This document shows positions 39,267 through 50,463 of a stretch of 64,000 nucleotides of DNA, piece by piece. The stretch lies in assembly GCA_947095535.1 (NCBI GenBank), contig OX352772.1, positions 44,287,445 to 44,351,444 on the forward strand, in the 5' to 3' direction. Within the stretch, counting starts at the first letter, position 1, and the number at the start of each line of letters is the position of its first letter. The notes below the pieces were generated by a model. That model saw only the letters and a list, made by a program, of their open reading frames with translations. It did not search any database and was not told the DNA's origin. This DNA comes from Poecilobothrus nobilitatus. Lineage: Eukaryota; Arthropoda; Insecta; Diptera; Dolichopodidae. The translations under genes and the position numbers were made by a program.

Positions 39267-40512
39267 CTAAAATCAATCCATGTATACATATACATATGTA
39301 AATTAATTAAGTTTATTATGTAATTACTTATATTTTTATATAATGGAGCTAATACTTATATGAGGGAGCTAAAATCTAAATTTGTTATCATCCATTTTGT
39401 AATTTTTTTTTCTTTTGTGTATTACGCTAAATGTGACAATAACGTTTAAAATTCATTATATCCAAATATGTAAACTTATTACGTAAAAATGAGGGCATTT
39501 GTTTCAGCTGGTTGATTAGATATAGTCAAAATCCGTTATATTCTATGTATTATATAGTATTAAATTCAAAAAGTCATATATCCAGCAAATGTTCTCATTT
39601 ATTTCTTTTACATTTTTTTGTTTTAATTAAAAAAAATGAAGGCTTTGGATAATGTTTGATTTTAATTTTATTTTAATTGATTATAATTCTAATTTTATTT
39701 TAATTGATTGATTCTAATTTTATTCACCAAATTTATCAGTTCACCGTATTAGAAACGTGCAATGCAAGAAATAAAAAGTTCAAGTTTACTAACAAATAGT
39801 TCGGTACAACTTTTTCGCATTTTGCACAAAACGAATTAAGATGGATATACAGGAATTTGAATTTAAGCGTCACAAATATAAGTACATATTCGATTACTAT
39901 ACCCGTTAACAGTAAAAAAAGACACAAAAAAATATGAATAAACTCAAAGTTATTTGCATTTAAAAAATAAGTTTAAGAACAAAAAAATTATTAATTCTAT
40001 TTTTACTATACATAACAAAAGATAATGAAGTCCAAAAATATGTAATTTCATATGAAAATAAAAAGAAATCTTTGAGAGAAAAGTTGATTGAAAAAAAAAA
40101 TAACACTTTGTCCATTAACAAATTTTTAATACACACATATATCATTTTTTTTGTGTCAATTTTTTTAAGAGTGGAGCATATTGTGTTTCCATTTAAAATA
40201 AATTAAAAATTTTAATTAGGTATTCATTTACTTATAATTATATATTTTTTCGCAATTAATTTAAGATTAGTGTATTCTATTCGCCGTTATCCGTACAAAT
40301 ATTTCTCAATCAGTAAAACCATTCTAATTTGGTAAGTAAAACAACCAAATTAACAATTTCACCTTTAATTTTAATATCGTTTTATGATTAATATACATAG
40401 ATTAAAATATTTATAAACCATTTTATTAAGTGTATATATGTATATATGTATTATAACAAGAAATTGCGATAGGATCATGATGGGGTCGCAGTTTAAAAAA
40501 CATTTCAAATAA

Positions 40513-40826
40513 AGGCTGGTTTTCATGAGAAATTTCGTGGATATTATCGCAATTTTAGAAAGAGAAAAAAGTATAGTGTATTCCTAATGGGAAAGAGGGA
40601 GAAAAAAATATATACTCAGAAATATCGTTGATAAAATCAAATAAAATACTTCTCTAAAGAATTTATAGAGGATATTCAGCTAATTTATGGACGATATTCA
40701 GCAAAATAAAAATATCGTTGAACAATATTTTTATAGAGTTTTCTCTTTTACACACATGTCATTTTTTTATCTTCTGCCTATGCTCTAACATTTCCGTGGA
40801 TATTTTTTTCTCATGAAAAGCAGCCT
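40513..40826. mobile_element. MITE with TAA target duplication (PIF/Harbinger-like)
   Basis: Ends AGGCTGGTTTTCATGAGAAA and (reverse complement) AGGCTGCTTTTCATGAGAAA form 20-bp terminal inverted repeats with one mismatch. TAA flanks both sides (40510-40512, 40827-40829). A 3-bp TWA duplication is the PIF/Harbinger signature. It is 314 bp and non-coding. A related right half is at 48121-48236. Confidence 0.8.
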
Positions 40827-40919
40827 TAATGAAAAAAATTAATTACAAAAACAAAAAAATTCCAAAAGCACCCACTATTTTAAATGCTTAATTATCAAAT
40901 TATATATGTATGGATATGT

Positions 40920-41300
40920 GAAAAAGTTATTTGGAGGGATGTTGTAGTTTATTACAAAGTTAGGATTATACGATTTTTCCAGAATATGTGTACATATATT
41001 GATATATATATATGAATTAGGAAGTATTTTTAAATTGGAAAAATTAGAGCACCAATAATTTGTTTAACGGTGATTTGAGGGCGGCAGCTCCTACTATATT
41101 AAACACATTGTTGTTAAAATATGTACATATGTAAAAAAAGTAAATAGGTGAGATTTTATACTAGATCACAAGACCATGGTCCCAATAATTTGTTTAGCGG
41201 GGGTTTGGGAGTGCTAATAAATATATATGTTATTTGGAGCAATCTTATAGTTGGTTACAAAATCAGAGTTCCAATAATTTGCAGAGATTTTTAGCACTAT
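40920..41300 (+). repeat. TTGGTTACAAAATCAG repeat cluster
   Basis: Two to three tandem, diverged copies of a unit with TTTATAGTTGGTTACAAAATC, AGAGTTCCAATAATTTG and TTTAGCGGGGGTTTG, followed by GGCAGC. Further copies or fragments occur near 26590-26700, 30410-30500, 36730-36800, 45045-45370 and 50460-50600. It is a dispersed low-copy satellite-like family, function unknown. Confidence 0.65.
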
Positions 41301-41785
41301 TTAAAGTGTGGTTGCCATTAAATTTTGAAGTTCAGAATTTTTTTTTCAAGTTTTATTTTTGAAATTTTTTTTTTGGAATTATGTAAATGGTATTTTGGAA
41401 ATTGAATTTTTTTTTTTTTGGAATTTCGTAACCAACCCCAAAAAATTTAGAAGAAAATTTTTAAATGATAATAAATTTGAATATTGCCTATTATTTATTT
41501 TGAAATATTCAATGCTTATTATATCATAATATTGTCTGATATTATGTATATGCATGTACTCATAATTTAATTTTTTCCACCTATTCAAAGTAACTTTAAT
41601 AAACAAATTTAGCTGTGAAAGTGTTTTGTTAAAAAAAGTTCTAACCAATTTAATTACGTTCTAAATGCAGTATTCTTAAGGGAATTGTCCCAATGTACCG
41701 TAGTATTTTTAACAATTTTTAATATGATTAGTAGATAGACATCCAACAATGTCTTGTCTAATAAAATCTCGAATATAAAGTTAGT

Positions 41786-42475
41786 ATACAGGATGATTCT
41801 CTTTCCATCTTTAATATTTATAGGGTGTATTTGGGAGACCCAAAAATTGTTCTGGAATATGGAGTATACTTCACCTTCACCTTCGATTCTTGAGATATAA
41901 TGGGGCCTGAAATTTTTAATTTAATTTACTTACATATATCTCAAAACCTACGAAATTATTTAATAAGTTTGATATACCATCGGCAAGCTTTACACTTCAC
42001 CTTTCGAAATTTTAGATAACCATCGTTCAAATGTTATAAACATTTAAATGAAAAGAAAATTTAAAAATATGCCTATTTTTTAAATTTTTTTTCGTTTTTA
42101 AGATATTTTTTATTCGTTTCAAATTTTCTCCCTTATTTTTCTTTATTTCAAATACATATATATATGTTATAACAGATAGAATAGAACAGTTTTACAAGTT
42201 TAGGGACAAAAATTTGAAACGAATAAAGAAAATCTTAAAAATTGGCACTTTTACCAATTTTTTTTTTTTCATAAGTGAATGAACTTTGAAAGAAAATTAT
42301 TTGAAATATGGAAAGGTATTTTTTAGAATACTGAAATCTTTGCTTTCGATGTTTCAAACTTATTAATAAAAAATTAAGTCGTTGTTGAGATAAATATAAG
42401 CAATATAAAACTTAAGAAAAAACTTTAGGAAGCTATATGTCTCAAGAAACCAGCGAAATTGGCATTCCCTACTGA
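41786..42475. mobile_element. Large foldback element
   Basis: Long imperfect arms are centred near 42170. TTTTTATTCGTTTCAAATTT on the left is mirrored by AAATTTGAAACGAATAAAG on the right, and AATAAGTTTGATATACCATC by the complement of CGATGTTTCAAACTTATT. TTCTTGAGATATA is mirrored by TATATGTCTCAAGAA. The arms exceed 250 bases, and no open frame of note is present. It is probably a non-autonomous DNA transposon. Confidence 0.6.
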
Positions 42476-42949
42476 ACAGTTTTTTGTTCGTTTTTGTCTG
42501 TCAATATGTACACCCAATAAATATTCAAAACTGAAAGAGAATAGAGGGGGAAGTAAGAAATTGCAAAAGAAAAAGAATGTTATTTAAATAATCAAAAATT
42601 TTATAACAGCTTTTTAATAATCTAATCTTAACCAAACATAAAAAAAGAGCCCATACTTTTAAAACTACATAGTCACTTGTATTATCTATTTTAATTGCGA
42701 TAACAGTAAATAAGTTTATTATTTCAATCAATATGTAATATCTGGTAATATATTTATATATGTATATATTATACATATGCACATATGCAAAAAGGGAAAA
42801 AACCAATTAAGAAACTTTTAAATGAGTTAAAAAGGAAGTTTTTAAACTGTTAGGAAATTCTCACGGTATAATAAATTTGTATTACGTTTGTGACACCTTA
42901 AAGAAGATAATATAAATATGGCAAAGTATATTCATGTTTAGAATTGACT

Positions 42950-43510
42950 TTCTGAAACTTTTACCATTAGTCACCTTTGCAAAATTGTTGATTTTGATAT
43001 TGAAACTGAACAAGTTCGACATTAAATAACTAAGGGCCTAATGAAACTAAGTATTTTCTGAAAAAAGGTCAAGTTTTATGTCAATAATTTCTGTAAAATT
43101 TGATTGCCCTAGCAGAACAGGTTATCGTAATTCATATACATATACAACTTCTTTTTCTATATACCAGTATAACTCAGTATTTATATACTCTAACTATATA
43201 CTCTAGCCAGGCACTTAAAATTTTGTCAAAATAAGTTAAATTTTATGTCAACGACTTCTGTAAAATGTGATTACTTCTAGCGCAACAGATTCAATAACAT
43301 CTGTTAAGACATCTGAAATTTTTTGTAAAAGATGATAATGTTTTAAGACAATAACTTCTGTAAAATTTGATTAGTACGGAGCAATGGGTTCGAATAGGTA
43401 TCGTACAACTCTCGGTATTTAATTATAAGTTAGATATTTTGTAAAAGATAATATAACAGCATAACTTTTGTTCGTATACGAATATCGTAGTGTTGACACA
43501 TTCAACTACA
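42950..43510 (+). repeat. Degenerate tandem array, family A copy 3
   Basis: Units repeat GTCAAGTTTTATGTCAA, ATTTCTGTAAAATTTGATT, and (A/G)AGCA(G/A)AACAGGTT about every 110-130 bases. The distal end GTTGACACATTCAACTACAC resembles the leader of the 9385-10060 array. No coding potential. Confidence 0.5.
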
Positions 43511-43960
43511 CACTCTTCATTCTTTAAGAAACAAATATGTATGTATGTATGTATAATATGTATTATAGATATTTAGATATCATATTTTAGTTAAAAAATA
43601 AGTAAGTACTAAAAGAAATTTTAAATATTTTTATCAAAAATTTAAAAAACAAATTTGTTTATTTTATTTTTATAACACTATACTTTATCAGTGTTCAATT
43701 CAATAAATTATTAATTCTATATTTGCAATAGATTTTATTTTCATTAATCAATTAATAATTCAATTAAAACGGTTCACCTAACCACTTGGATAACGGATGT
43801 CTAATGCTCAAAGCAAATTTAAAAGTGTTTAAAACTTATTCATTCATAATTTGATATCTGCGCTTTGAAACTGTAATTTTTGATTTTAAGAGAAACCATT
43901 AAAATTCTTATTAAACTTATTATTTAAACTTTAAGTAAACTATATAATTAATAAATAAAA

Positions 43961-44952
43961 ATGCCTATTAATACAAGAGAACTTTTTGACGGTTTGTCTA
44001 TGGTTTTAGATGAAGAAAATATGAAAGCGACAATTAAAGAAACTGGAAAAGGTAAACTATTTTTCTTTGTAGCATAACATCTCTTTGTCTCTTTATCATT
44101 TTGTTTTCTGACAAAATTTTTTAAATTTCTAGGAACTCTAGTTTGTGCAACCGCTTGTTTTGTTGGAGGTAAGCTAAAAGTTGTTTTTTTTTTAAATTTA
44201 ACACTTGAATAGATGAAAATTAAAATTATAACTTATAAGCATAAATTTAAATGAAAACTTTATTTTAAATTAAAAATTTGTTAAAAAATATTTGTAATTG
44301 TAATTTGAATTAAGAATTTCAATATCAAGGTGAGAATAATTGACTTTGATAACAAATTTTTATGGAATTCCTGTTTTAAATTTTTGTATTATCGAAAACC
44401 TAAAAAAATTTAAATAAAATTTCAATATATTATCTACTTTTTTTAATAAAATTTAATTTCCGGTTTATAAAAATGAAATCTCCTTTTATGTCTTTTTTAG
44501 TTTCCTTAAAATTTAATAAGAATAGTAATTATATTGAAAAAATATCTATATATTATATAATTGCTAAAAAATATTAAAATAAAAGGTTTATTGGCTGGTC
44601 CAGTTGGTCTTTCTGTTGGTGGTACCATTGATGGAATAGGTGCAGCTACATTAACACAAGGTTATATCAATTTTATTCCATATTTATTACAAATAATTTA
44701 AACAATTCTTTATTATTCTTATTTTCATATTTAGGAAAATTCAAACCAGTCAGTCAAGTTATTTGTGATATGGATGATGAAAAACGTCAAATTCTTGTAC
44801 AAAAAATAAAATGGATTATATCTGAAATAGATACAATGGATGCAACTACTTTAGCTGCATTTATATCCGGAAGTCCTTATTTAAAAAAGGTTATTTTAAA
44901 AACAGTTTCAGACTTTATAGTAAATGAATTAAATATGCAAATTTCATTTTGA
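43961..44952 (+). CDS. C19orf12-like protein, copy 1
   Basis: Four exons: 43961-44051, 44133-44168, 44586-44660 and 44735-44952, all joined in phase 1, encoding 139 residues. The N-terminus PINTRELFDGLSMVLDEEN and the ETGKGTLVCATACFVGG segment lead into a glycine-zipper hydrophobic stretch (LLAGPVGLSVGG..GIGAA, residues ~43-62). A KFKPVSQVI motif and a helical C-terminal half follow. This is the order and length of the C19orf12 family, whose human member underlies a brain-iron-accumulation disease and sits on mitochondrial, ER and lipid-droplet membranes. Here one zipper Gly is Asp (TIDGIG; copy 2 has TVGGIG), which may weaken the hairpin. The acceptor of exon 3 (AAATAAAAG) lacks a pyrimidine tract. 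Unlike copy 2, it has no second 3' exon pair downstream. Confidence 0.85.
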
Positions 44953-45044
44953 TTTTAAACTCTTGCTTTTTTTTTGTTTTCTTTGTAAAATTTTTTAAAA
45001 TTTTCATAAGCCCTTTTTTTATGTACAAAATTTAATTATTGGAC

Positions 45045-45370
45045 ATTTTATAGTTGATTACAAAATCATGATTATAGATCTTTTATAAAATAATTTCTGA
45101 GGTTTAGGAGAGTATATAAAAATAGTTGGCTACAAAATCAGGATTTCAATAATTTGTTTATCGGAGGTTTGGGGAGGCAGCCTACACTATTTTCAAAGCT
45201 TTGTAGTTGACATATGTATGTAAGAAAAAATAATTAGGAGGGGTTTTAGACTTTACTACAAAAACAGGGTTTTAATAATTTGTTTAGCGGAGGTTTGAAA
45301 AAAATAATTAAGAAAGATTGTATAGTTGGTTTCAAAATTAAGCTTTAATGATATTTTTGGCGAAGTAAGG
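45045..45370 (+). repeat. TTGGTTACAAAATCAG repeat cluster, second site
   Basis: Three diverged copies (near 45050, 45120, 45240-45300) of the unit described at 40920-41300, with GGCTACAAAATCAGGATTTC, AATAATTTGTTTA and GGAGGTTTG. Confidence 0.65.
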
Positions 45371-45410
45371 GGCCGGTAAATTATTTTTTTAATAATATGA
45401 CATTATTATT

Positions 45411-46290
45411 ATACCCTAACACTTAAAGTATAGGGTATATTAACTTTGGTATGGTGTTTGTAACCATCAAAAGGAAGCTAGTTAGATATGGACATGTATA
45501 TATATTCTGAATCAGCGATCGTCGATTTAGCGATGTTCGTCCGTCCGTCCATCCGTACGCACGATAACTCAAAAAATAATGATGCTATCTTGATGAAAAT
45601 TATACTGTAGGTTAACAATGACTAAAGTAAGGCTGGGATTGCAAATGGGCGAAAGCGAACCATGGTTCCGAGTACCTCCCATACAACTTCCAAAACCGAA
45701 TACGCATTTCTTCGAAATTAATAAATATAGAAACTGCAAATTTGATACGAGGGTCTGTTTTCCTGAATCCCTGAAATCACTAAAATTTGAGATGAATTGG
45801 AGTGGTTGTTCGGGTACCTCCCATACAACTCTCAAAATCGAACTAGTATATATTCGAAATTAATAAAGATAGAAACTTCAAATTTGGTACTAGGGTGTTG
45901 TTTCCTGAATCCTTTTCGGAATCCCTGATTTGTCTAAAATTTCAGATGAATTGGAATGATTGTTCGGGTATCTCCCATACAACTCCCAAAACCGAACAAG
46001 CGACCGAACAAAAATAATAAATATAAAAACTTGAAATTTGATATAAGAGTGTTCTACCCTGTTCTGATGTGGTCTCTAAAATTTGAGATGAATTGGGGTG
46101 GTGGTTCGGGTGCCTTTACACACTTCCCAAGACCTAACAAGCATATTTTCGAATTTAATAAAGATAGAAACCTGAAATTTTGTACAAAGGTTGTAAAAGC
46201 ATTTATTTTTTTAGCTTATATTAAATACCTGACTAAAATAACTTATGGATTTTTAATTTAATTTGAATTTTATAGGTGTAGGGTATAAAT
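45411..46290 (+). repeat. Dispersed repeat with internal minisatellite, family B copy 2
   Basis: The left end shows TACCCTAACACTTAAAGTAT, AGGGTATATTAACTTTGG, GTTAGATATGGACATGTATA and GTCCGTCCGTCCATCCG, matching 13800-13950. The internal part has four ~150-bp units with GTACCTCCCATACAACT, CGAAATTAATAAA.ATAGAAAC and AAATTTGAGATGAATTGG. The right end TGTAGGGTATAAATAAGTCG inverts the left terminus. Open frames inside (45618-46261) are repeat by-products. Confidence 0.8.
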
Positions 46291-46609
46291 AAGTCGGTTG
46301 CATCGACTTACTGTTTCATTTACTTGTTTTAAATTAAAAACAGTCTTTTATTTTAGTCATAGTAAATAACTAATTATACCAAAATTATAAACTTGTTAAC
46401 CTTTTTTTAGCATTTTGCTTAAAAATTCTTTTTTTAAAAAATGCGTTGTTTTCAAATTTTATCAATACATATATTTAAAATACATAATTTACAATATATA
46501 TATTTACAATTACATATATAATATTTTAACTATTATTTAGTTTTCTTTTTTTTTATATACATATTTTTACGTCAAACATTTTCATTATTTTATTGTTTAT
46601 ATTAAAACT

Positions 46610-46960
46610 GAAGCAATGAATATCATTCTTAGGTAATCTTTGCACAATAAAATACCTTCTAATGTATCAGTTTCGTATCCGTTTCTTATTTTCGTTTTAT
46701 TTAAATTTATTTGCGAGAAAGTACATTCTACATTTACAGAAGAATGGGGCAAGAATAATAAATAAAAAATATTTTGACATTAACGGGAATGGAAACTGCC
46801 CATCATTTCTTTTAATTTTAGAAATTTGTTTCCAAAACTCTTCAACTCCAATTTTTTTGAGAGATTTGCCAAATATATAGGTTTCGGAAAAATTTTCTTG
46901 AACGATTCGCACGTGTTTTTTATGAGCTCTGTGATAGTACTCTATTATTGGTTTAATCTT
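46610..46960 (-). pseudogene. hAT-like transposase, C-terminal dimerisation remnant
   Basis: On the minus strand the first frame (46912 to ~46760) gives VEEFWKQISKIKRNDGQFPF and PLMSKY. After a frameshift near 46745 a second frame gives LPHSSVNVECTFSQINLNKT, then KIRNGYETDTLEGILLCK. The combination FPxLxxLxxxxLxLPHSxxxVExxFSxxNLxKTKxRNxL is the C-terminal hAT dimerisation region of insect transposase-like proteins. Only this tail remains. The plus-strand frame 46662-46880 is its shadow. Confidence 0.8.
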
Positions 46961-47037
46961 TGTTGATGAACGTTGAGAGTTGCAGGAAAGGTGATATAAA
47001 TTGATAGCTAAATTGTTAAACTATTACAAGTTGTAAA

Positions 47038-48120
47038 ATGCCAACTGACCAAAACAAATCAGCACCATCCTTTTCCAAGAAGGGATCAAATGTATGTCCA
47101 ATATGCGACAAGGTCGTCGATGAGGGACAAGCAGGAGTAAGATGTGACGGCAAATACAGGGATTTGTTCCACTGGGCTTGCCTTGGTTATAAACAAAGTA
47201 AATATGATGCATTTAACGAGGTAGCAGGAATGATCATATCGATGTGCGAAGCGGACAAGAGGAAAATAAAGAAATGGATGAAGGAAGGGCGTAATTGTGA
47301 CAGCGAACAAGTTGTTCAAAAAGTGTGGAAAGCTATTAGCGATAATATAGATAAAAAAATTGATGAGCTTAAGACAAAGATCGAACAAAATAAAGTAAGT
47401 AAAAAAACAATTGAACAATGTAAAAGTAAACAAAACAAAGTATTTCGAGAAAAAACCAACATATGCAGATATATCAAAAATGCCAATACATAACAGGCAC
47501 CAGCAAACGAAATTCAATCAGGGTATGCCAGAAATTTAATTATCTTTTAGAATGTGACCCAAAAACTTACCACAAAATTATAAATAAGTATATTAACATA
47601 GGCTGGAAATCTCACTTCGTGAAAGAACACATCTACGTTCCGAGGTGCAGCAATTGTAACGACTTGAGTCGCATTTAACCACTACTTCAATATGGTAGGG
47701 TCCACTCTGGCGAGTAAAATCACTAATAATGGAATTCCTGTTCATAATACAATTAATGATCAATCAATGTTCCTGTTCCCAACAGATATCCTTGAAGTTA
47801 AAGAGGCTATTAGCCAATTAAAAATCTTTTCCTCCCCGGGAGCGAACGGAATCACCAACAAAGATGTAAGAAACATTCGTGGAACAATTACTGCACTACC
47901 CACAAAGTTAATAAACTCAGCGCTGTCAACGGGTGTCTTCCCAAACATACTTAAGAAGACGATAATTATTACGATTCTTAAAAATGGAAACAAGAAGGAT
48001 GTGTCAAACTACAGACCTATATCGCTACTTAGCTCCATCGCAAAAATCTTTGAAAAAATAATAAACAAAAACCTAGTAAACTTCGTGAACCAAATATTTG
48101 GTTTTGATAAGCACCAAATG
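47038..48120 (+). pseudogene. Non-LTR retrotransposon remnant (ORF1 PHD/CCHC plus RT fingers)
   Basis: Frame 47038-47493 starts with a PHD-like zinc finger (CPICDKVV..GVRCDGKYRDLFHWACLG) and a charged coiled-coil-like segment (NIDKKIDELKTKIEQNK). Frame 47463-47678 continues with GWKSHFVKEHIYVPRCSNC, the run-in to a CCHC knuckle. From 47692 an RT N-terminal part appears: PTDILEVKEAISQLKIFSSP, GANGITNKDVRNI and SNYRPISLLSSIAKIFEKII. It stops near 48120 at NQIFGFDKHQ, where a different repeat begins. The endonuclease and the rest of the RT are missing, so an internal deletion has joined ORF1 to the RT. The domain order fits Jockey/CR1-type elements with PHD-bearing ORF1; the exact clade is uncertain. 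Confidence 0.85.
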
Positions 48121-48236
48121 TTTCAAATGTTCCATGGATATTTTTTCAGCGTTATCTCTTTCACACCCATATCATTTTTGTATCTTCTGCCTATGCTCTA
48201 ACATTTTTGTGGATATTTTTTCTCATGAACCACCCT
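48121..48236. mobile_element. Right half of a TAA-type MITE
   Basis: TCTTCTGCCTATGCTCTAAC, then ATTTTTGTGGATATTTTTTC and CTCATGAACCACCCT, match the right end of the MITE at 40513-40826, and TAA follows at once. The left end is missing; it abuts the truncated retrotransposon, so one interrupted the other or a deletion joined them. Confidence 0.65.
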
Positions 48237-48659
48237 TAACTTGTAATATTATTTTTACCAGTGGTATATATTATCTATGATTCTTACTAGATATTCATAT
48301 AATGATATTACGATAGTGTTAATACAAACATATATGAAATTCAAAATATCCAGTGACATATGCGATATGAAAAAAATTTCATGTATAGTGTTATACTTTA
48401 AAGAAAGTTTTAGGAATTAGGTTTAAAAAATTTAGAAATTTTTTTTGTGGTTAAAAAAATTATTTTGAGATGAAAAAAAATTTTTCTTGTGGTTTTGATG
48501 CATGTCAAATTAATTTTTTTGTTTTGGGTCAAAATCGTATTTTTTTATCAAAATAAGACTAAAAATTGTACATCCTATTTCCCTTTGAACTTCGTACAAA
48601 ATACGATAAAATAAATACGACACTATAACATAGTTGCTCGTTTTGAATTCAACTGTAAA

Positions 48660-49230
48660 TTCTCCCCTAATTTAGAATGAAATACAGGCAAACGACACTA
48701 CCGAGTATAGGTCATAAATATATTTTTAATAGATGGGAAGTTAGGTATAGTCGTTTCTTTTTTTCTTATATTTATAGTTTATGTGAATACCTTAAACTTA
48801 AGATATTCAGTCAACAAAACATATATGCATTTTATAATATGAATATATGTACATTTCGTTCACTCACTACTCAGCTGTTTATATTTATTAAAATAATGTA
48901 AAGCAGGTTCTTATAACCATTTTCATTCAAAGATTTTAAGTTTTTAGATTACTTAATTAATATACATATATATATGTATATTTATGTATATTTTGTTATT
49001 TTAATTAAAATTTAATTTAATTAAGGTTATTTTAAAATTTTAACTATGTACTGAGCAAAATAAGTGATACAGTTCTTAAAAAAATTAGAAATGAAACTAT
49101 TTCAGCTTTTAAAAAACTATATCTGAGGAAACTAAAGCAATACATAAACATGGTTCACTCAGCTGTTTCACAAAATTGACTAAAAATATTTTCTTCACTG
49201 CCTATTTAGGACCTAGAGGTAATATATCTA
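48660..49230 (+). repeat. Dispersed repeat, copy without MITE
   Basis: Shares ATGCATTTTATAATAT, ACATTTCGTTCACTC.CAGCTG, AAAATAATGTAAAGCAG, GAAACTATTTC and GAAACTAAAGC with 54450-54723 plus 55255-55330. Here GAAACTAAAGC is uninterrupted (near 49118), which is the empty site for the MITE at 54724-55254. Confidence 0.7.
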
Positions 49231-49480
49231 TGCCACAGGCAAATTCTAAGAAATACGGGCAAATTAAATATGAACATGCATAAGACACTCCCATTGTAAA
49301 TACGTTGTTCTCTAATATATACATATGCACTCTTACATATGTTAAATAAATGTGTACTATTTAATTTAATTTATTTAATTCGATATGAAACGTAGAATAT
49401 TGTAGAAATTAATTTGGATTTTGAGGTACATATTTGGATTTTGCGGGGGAAACAACGCCTAGAAGGTTTTAAAGGTCAAA

Positions 49481-49587
49481 AAGCCTAATAAGTCTTATTT
49501 CACTTTGGAATGAGAAATAAAGCCTAAATCGCCAAAATACGCGTATTAGGCTTTATATCTTATTCCAAAGTGAAATAAGGCTTAATT
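49481..49587. repeat. Near-perfect ~45-bp-arm palindrome (hairpin)
   Basis: GCCTAATAAGTCTTATTTCA, then CTTTGGAATGAGAAATAAAG, are mirrored by CTTTATATCTTATTCCAAAG, then TGAAATAAGGCTTAATTA. The loop is about 15 bases (CGCCAAAATACGCGT). Arms differ at only a few positions. A minimal foldback element or a hairpin RNA source are both possible; nothing decides between them. Confidence 0.75.
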
Positions 49588-49775
49588 ATTTTTTCAAAAT
49601 AATGGAATTAAAGCCTAATTGTAATTTATTATTCCAATAATAACATTTTTTAATATTTTTCTTTCATAATTTAATTTCCATATATTTCAGCTTATTTAAG
49701 TAATAAAATGTTTTCTGTTTTTTTGGCACATTTCACTCCGTAAGTTCGTCAGACCAGTGTTTGTTCATAATAAAA

Positions 49776-50463
49776 TAAGTTCGACAAGTTAAAAATTAAA
49801 AAATTTCGTTTAAATTTAGCATTCAAACTTATTTCACTTTTTAGGCGCCAGTTATAGCTATCATTGAAATGCTTCCGGAAAAAACGTTTCATTGGAAACT
49901 TATACTTTTTTCCGTATAGACGATTATATCAATCAGAGAAAACTGTCAGTTAAATTATCTGTCAAATGGCAAATGACAATAATGAAGGCAAAATAAAAAT
50001 AAATGTAATTTAAATTTAAATTTTTATTAGCGTAATTTCGATGTTGGCAAAATAAAGTTTTATTATTTTAATTTATTTAATTATTATTGGTATAAAATGG
50101 TAAAGAATAAAAAAAAATTTTTTTATTTTCTAGAATTAATTTTTTTGTTTCCTTTTTTTGAAATTTCCATTTTAAAATAAAAAATTTTAAAACAAACTTA
50201 AACAAAATAATAAAAAAAACAAATTTTAAGTCTAAACTCATTAAAATATAAAATCATAATGAAATATATCAAGAATTGCATCAGAATATTTTTCAATGAC
50301 AAACTGAAATGGGAAGAAATGAAACATATGTCATTGGAACAATTTTGTTTCATTAATAAAATTACTGATCAGTTGTTAAGGAAAATAATTACCAAATTAA
50401 AAATAAACATTTTCCGGAAGGCACTGGCACCTTAATGTAATAATTTTGTCGAACTTAGTTCAG
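49776..50463. mobile_element. Foldback element with CCGGAA-containing arms
   Basis: AAATAAGTTCGACAAGTT, GGCGCCAGTTATAG and TGCTTCCGGAAAA on the left are inverted on the right as TTTTCCGGAAGGCA, CTGGCACCTTAATG and TTTTGTCGAACTTAGTT. The arms are ~100 bp and the centre is non-coding. Probably a non-autonomous DNA transposon. Confidence 0.55.

Larger units (their letters stand above)
39290..43780. other. Gene-free stretch between MADF gene and C19orf12 copy 1
   Basis: The stretch contains a TAA-flanked MITE, a dispersed TTGGTTACAAAATCAG repeat cluster, a long foldback element and a family-A array, each listed. Open frames at 39736-40145, 41379-41648 and 42525-42806 look random. A first exon for the MADF gene was sought but not found with confidence. 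Confidence 0.45.

Noticed and set aside
46662..46880. Plus-strand open frame
   Set aside because: Antisense shadow of the hAT transposase remnant.
47086..47993. Minus-strand open frames
   Set aside because: Antisense shadows of the non-LTR retrotransposon ORFs.
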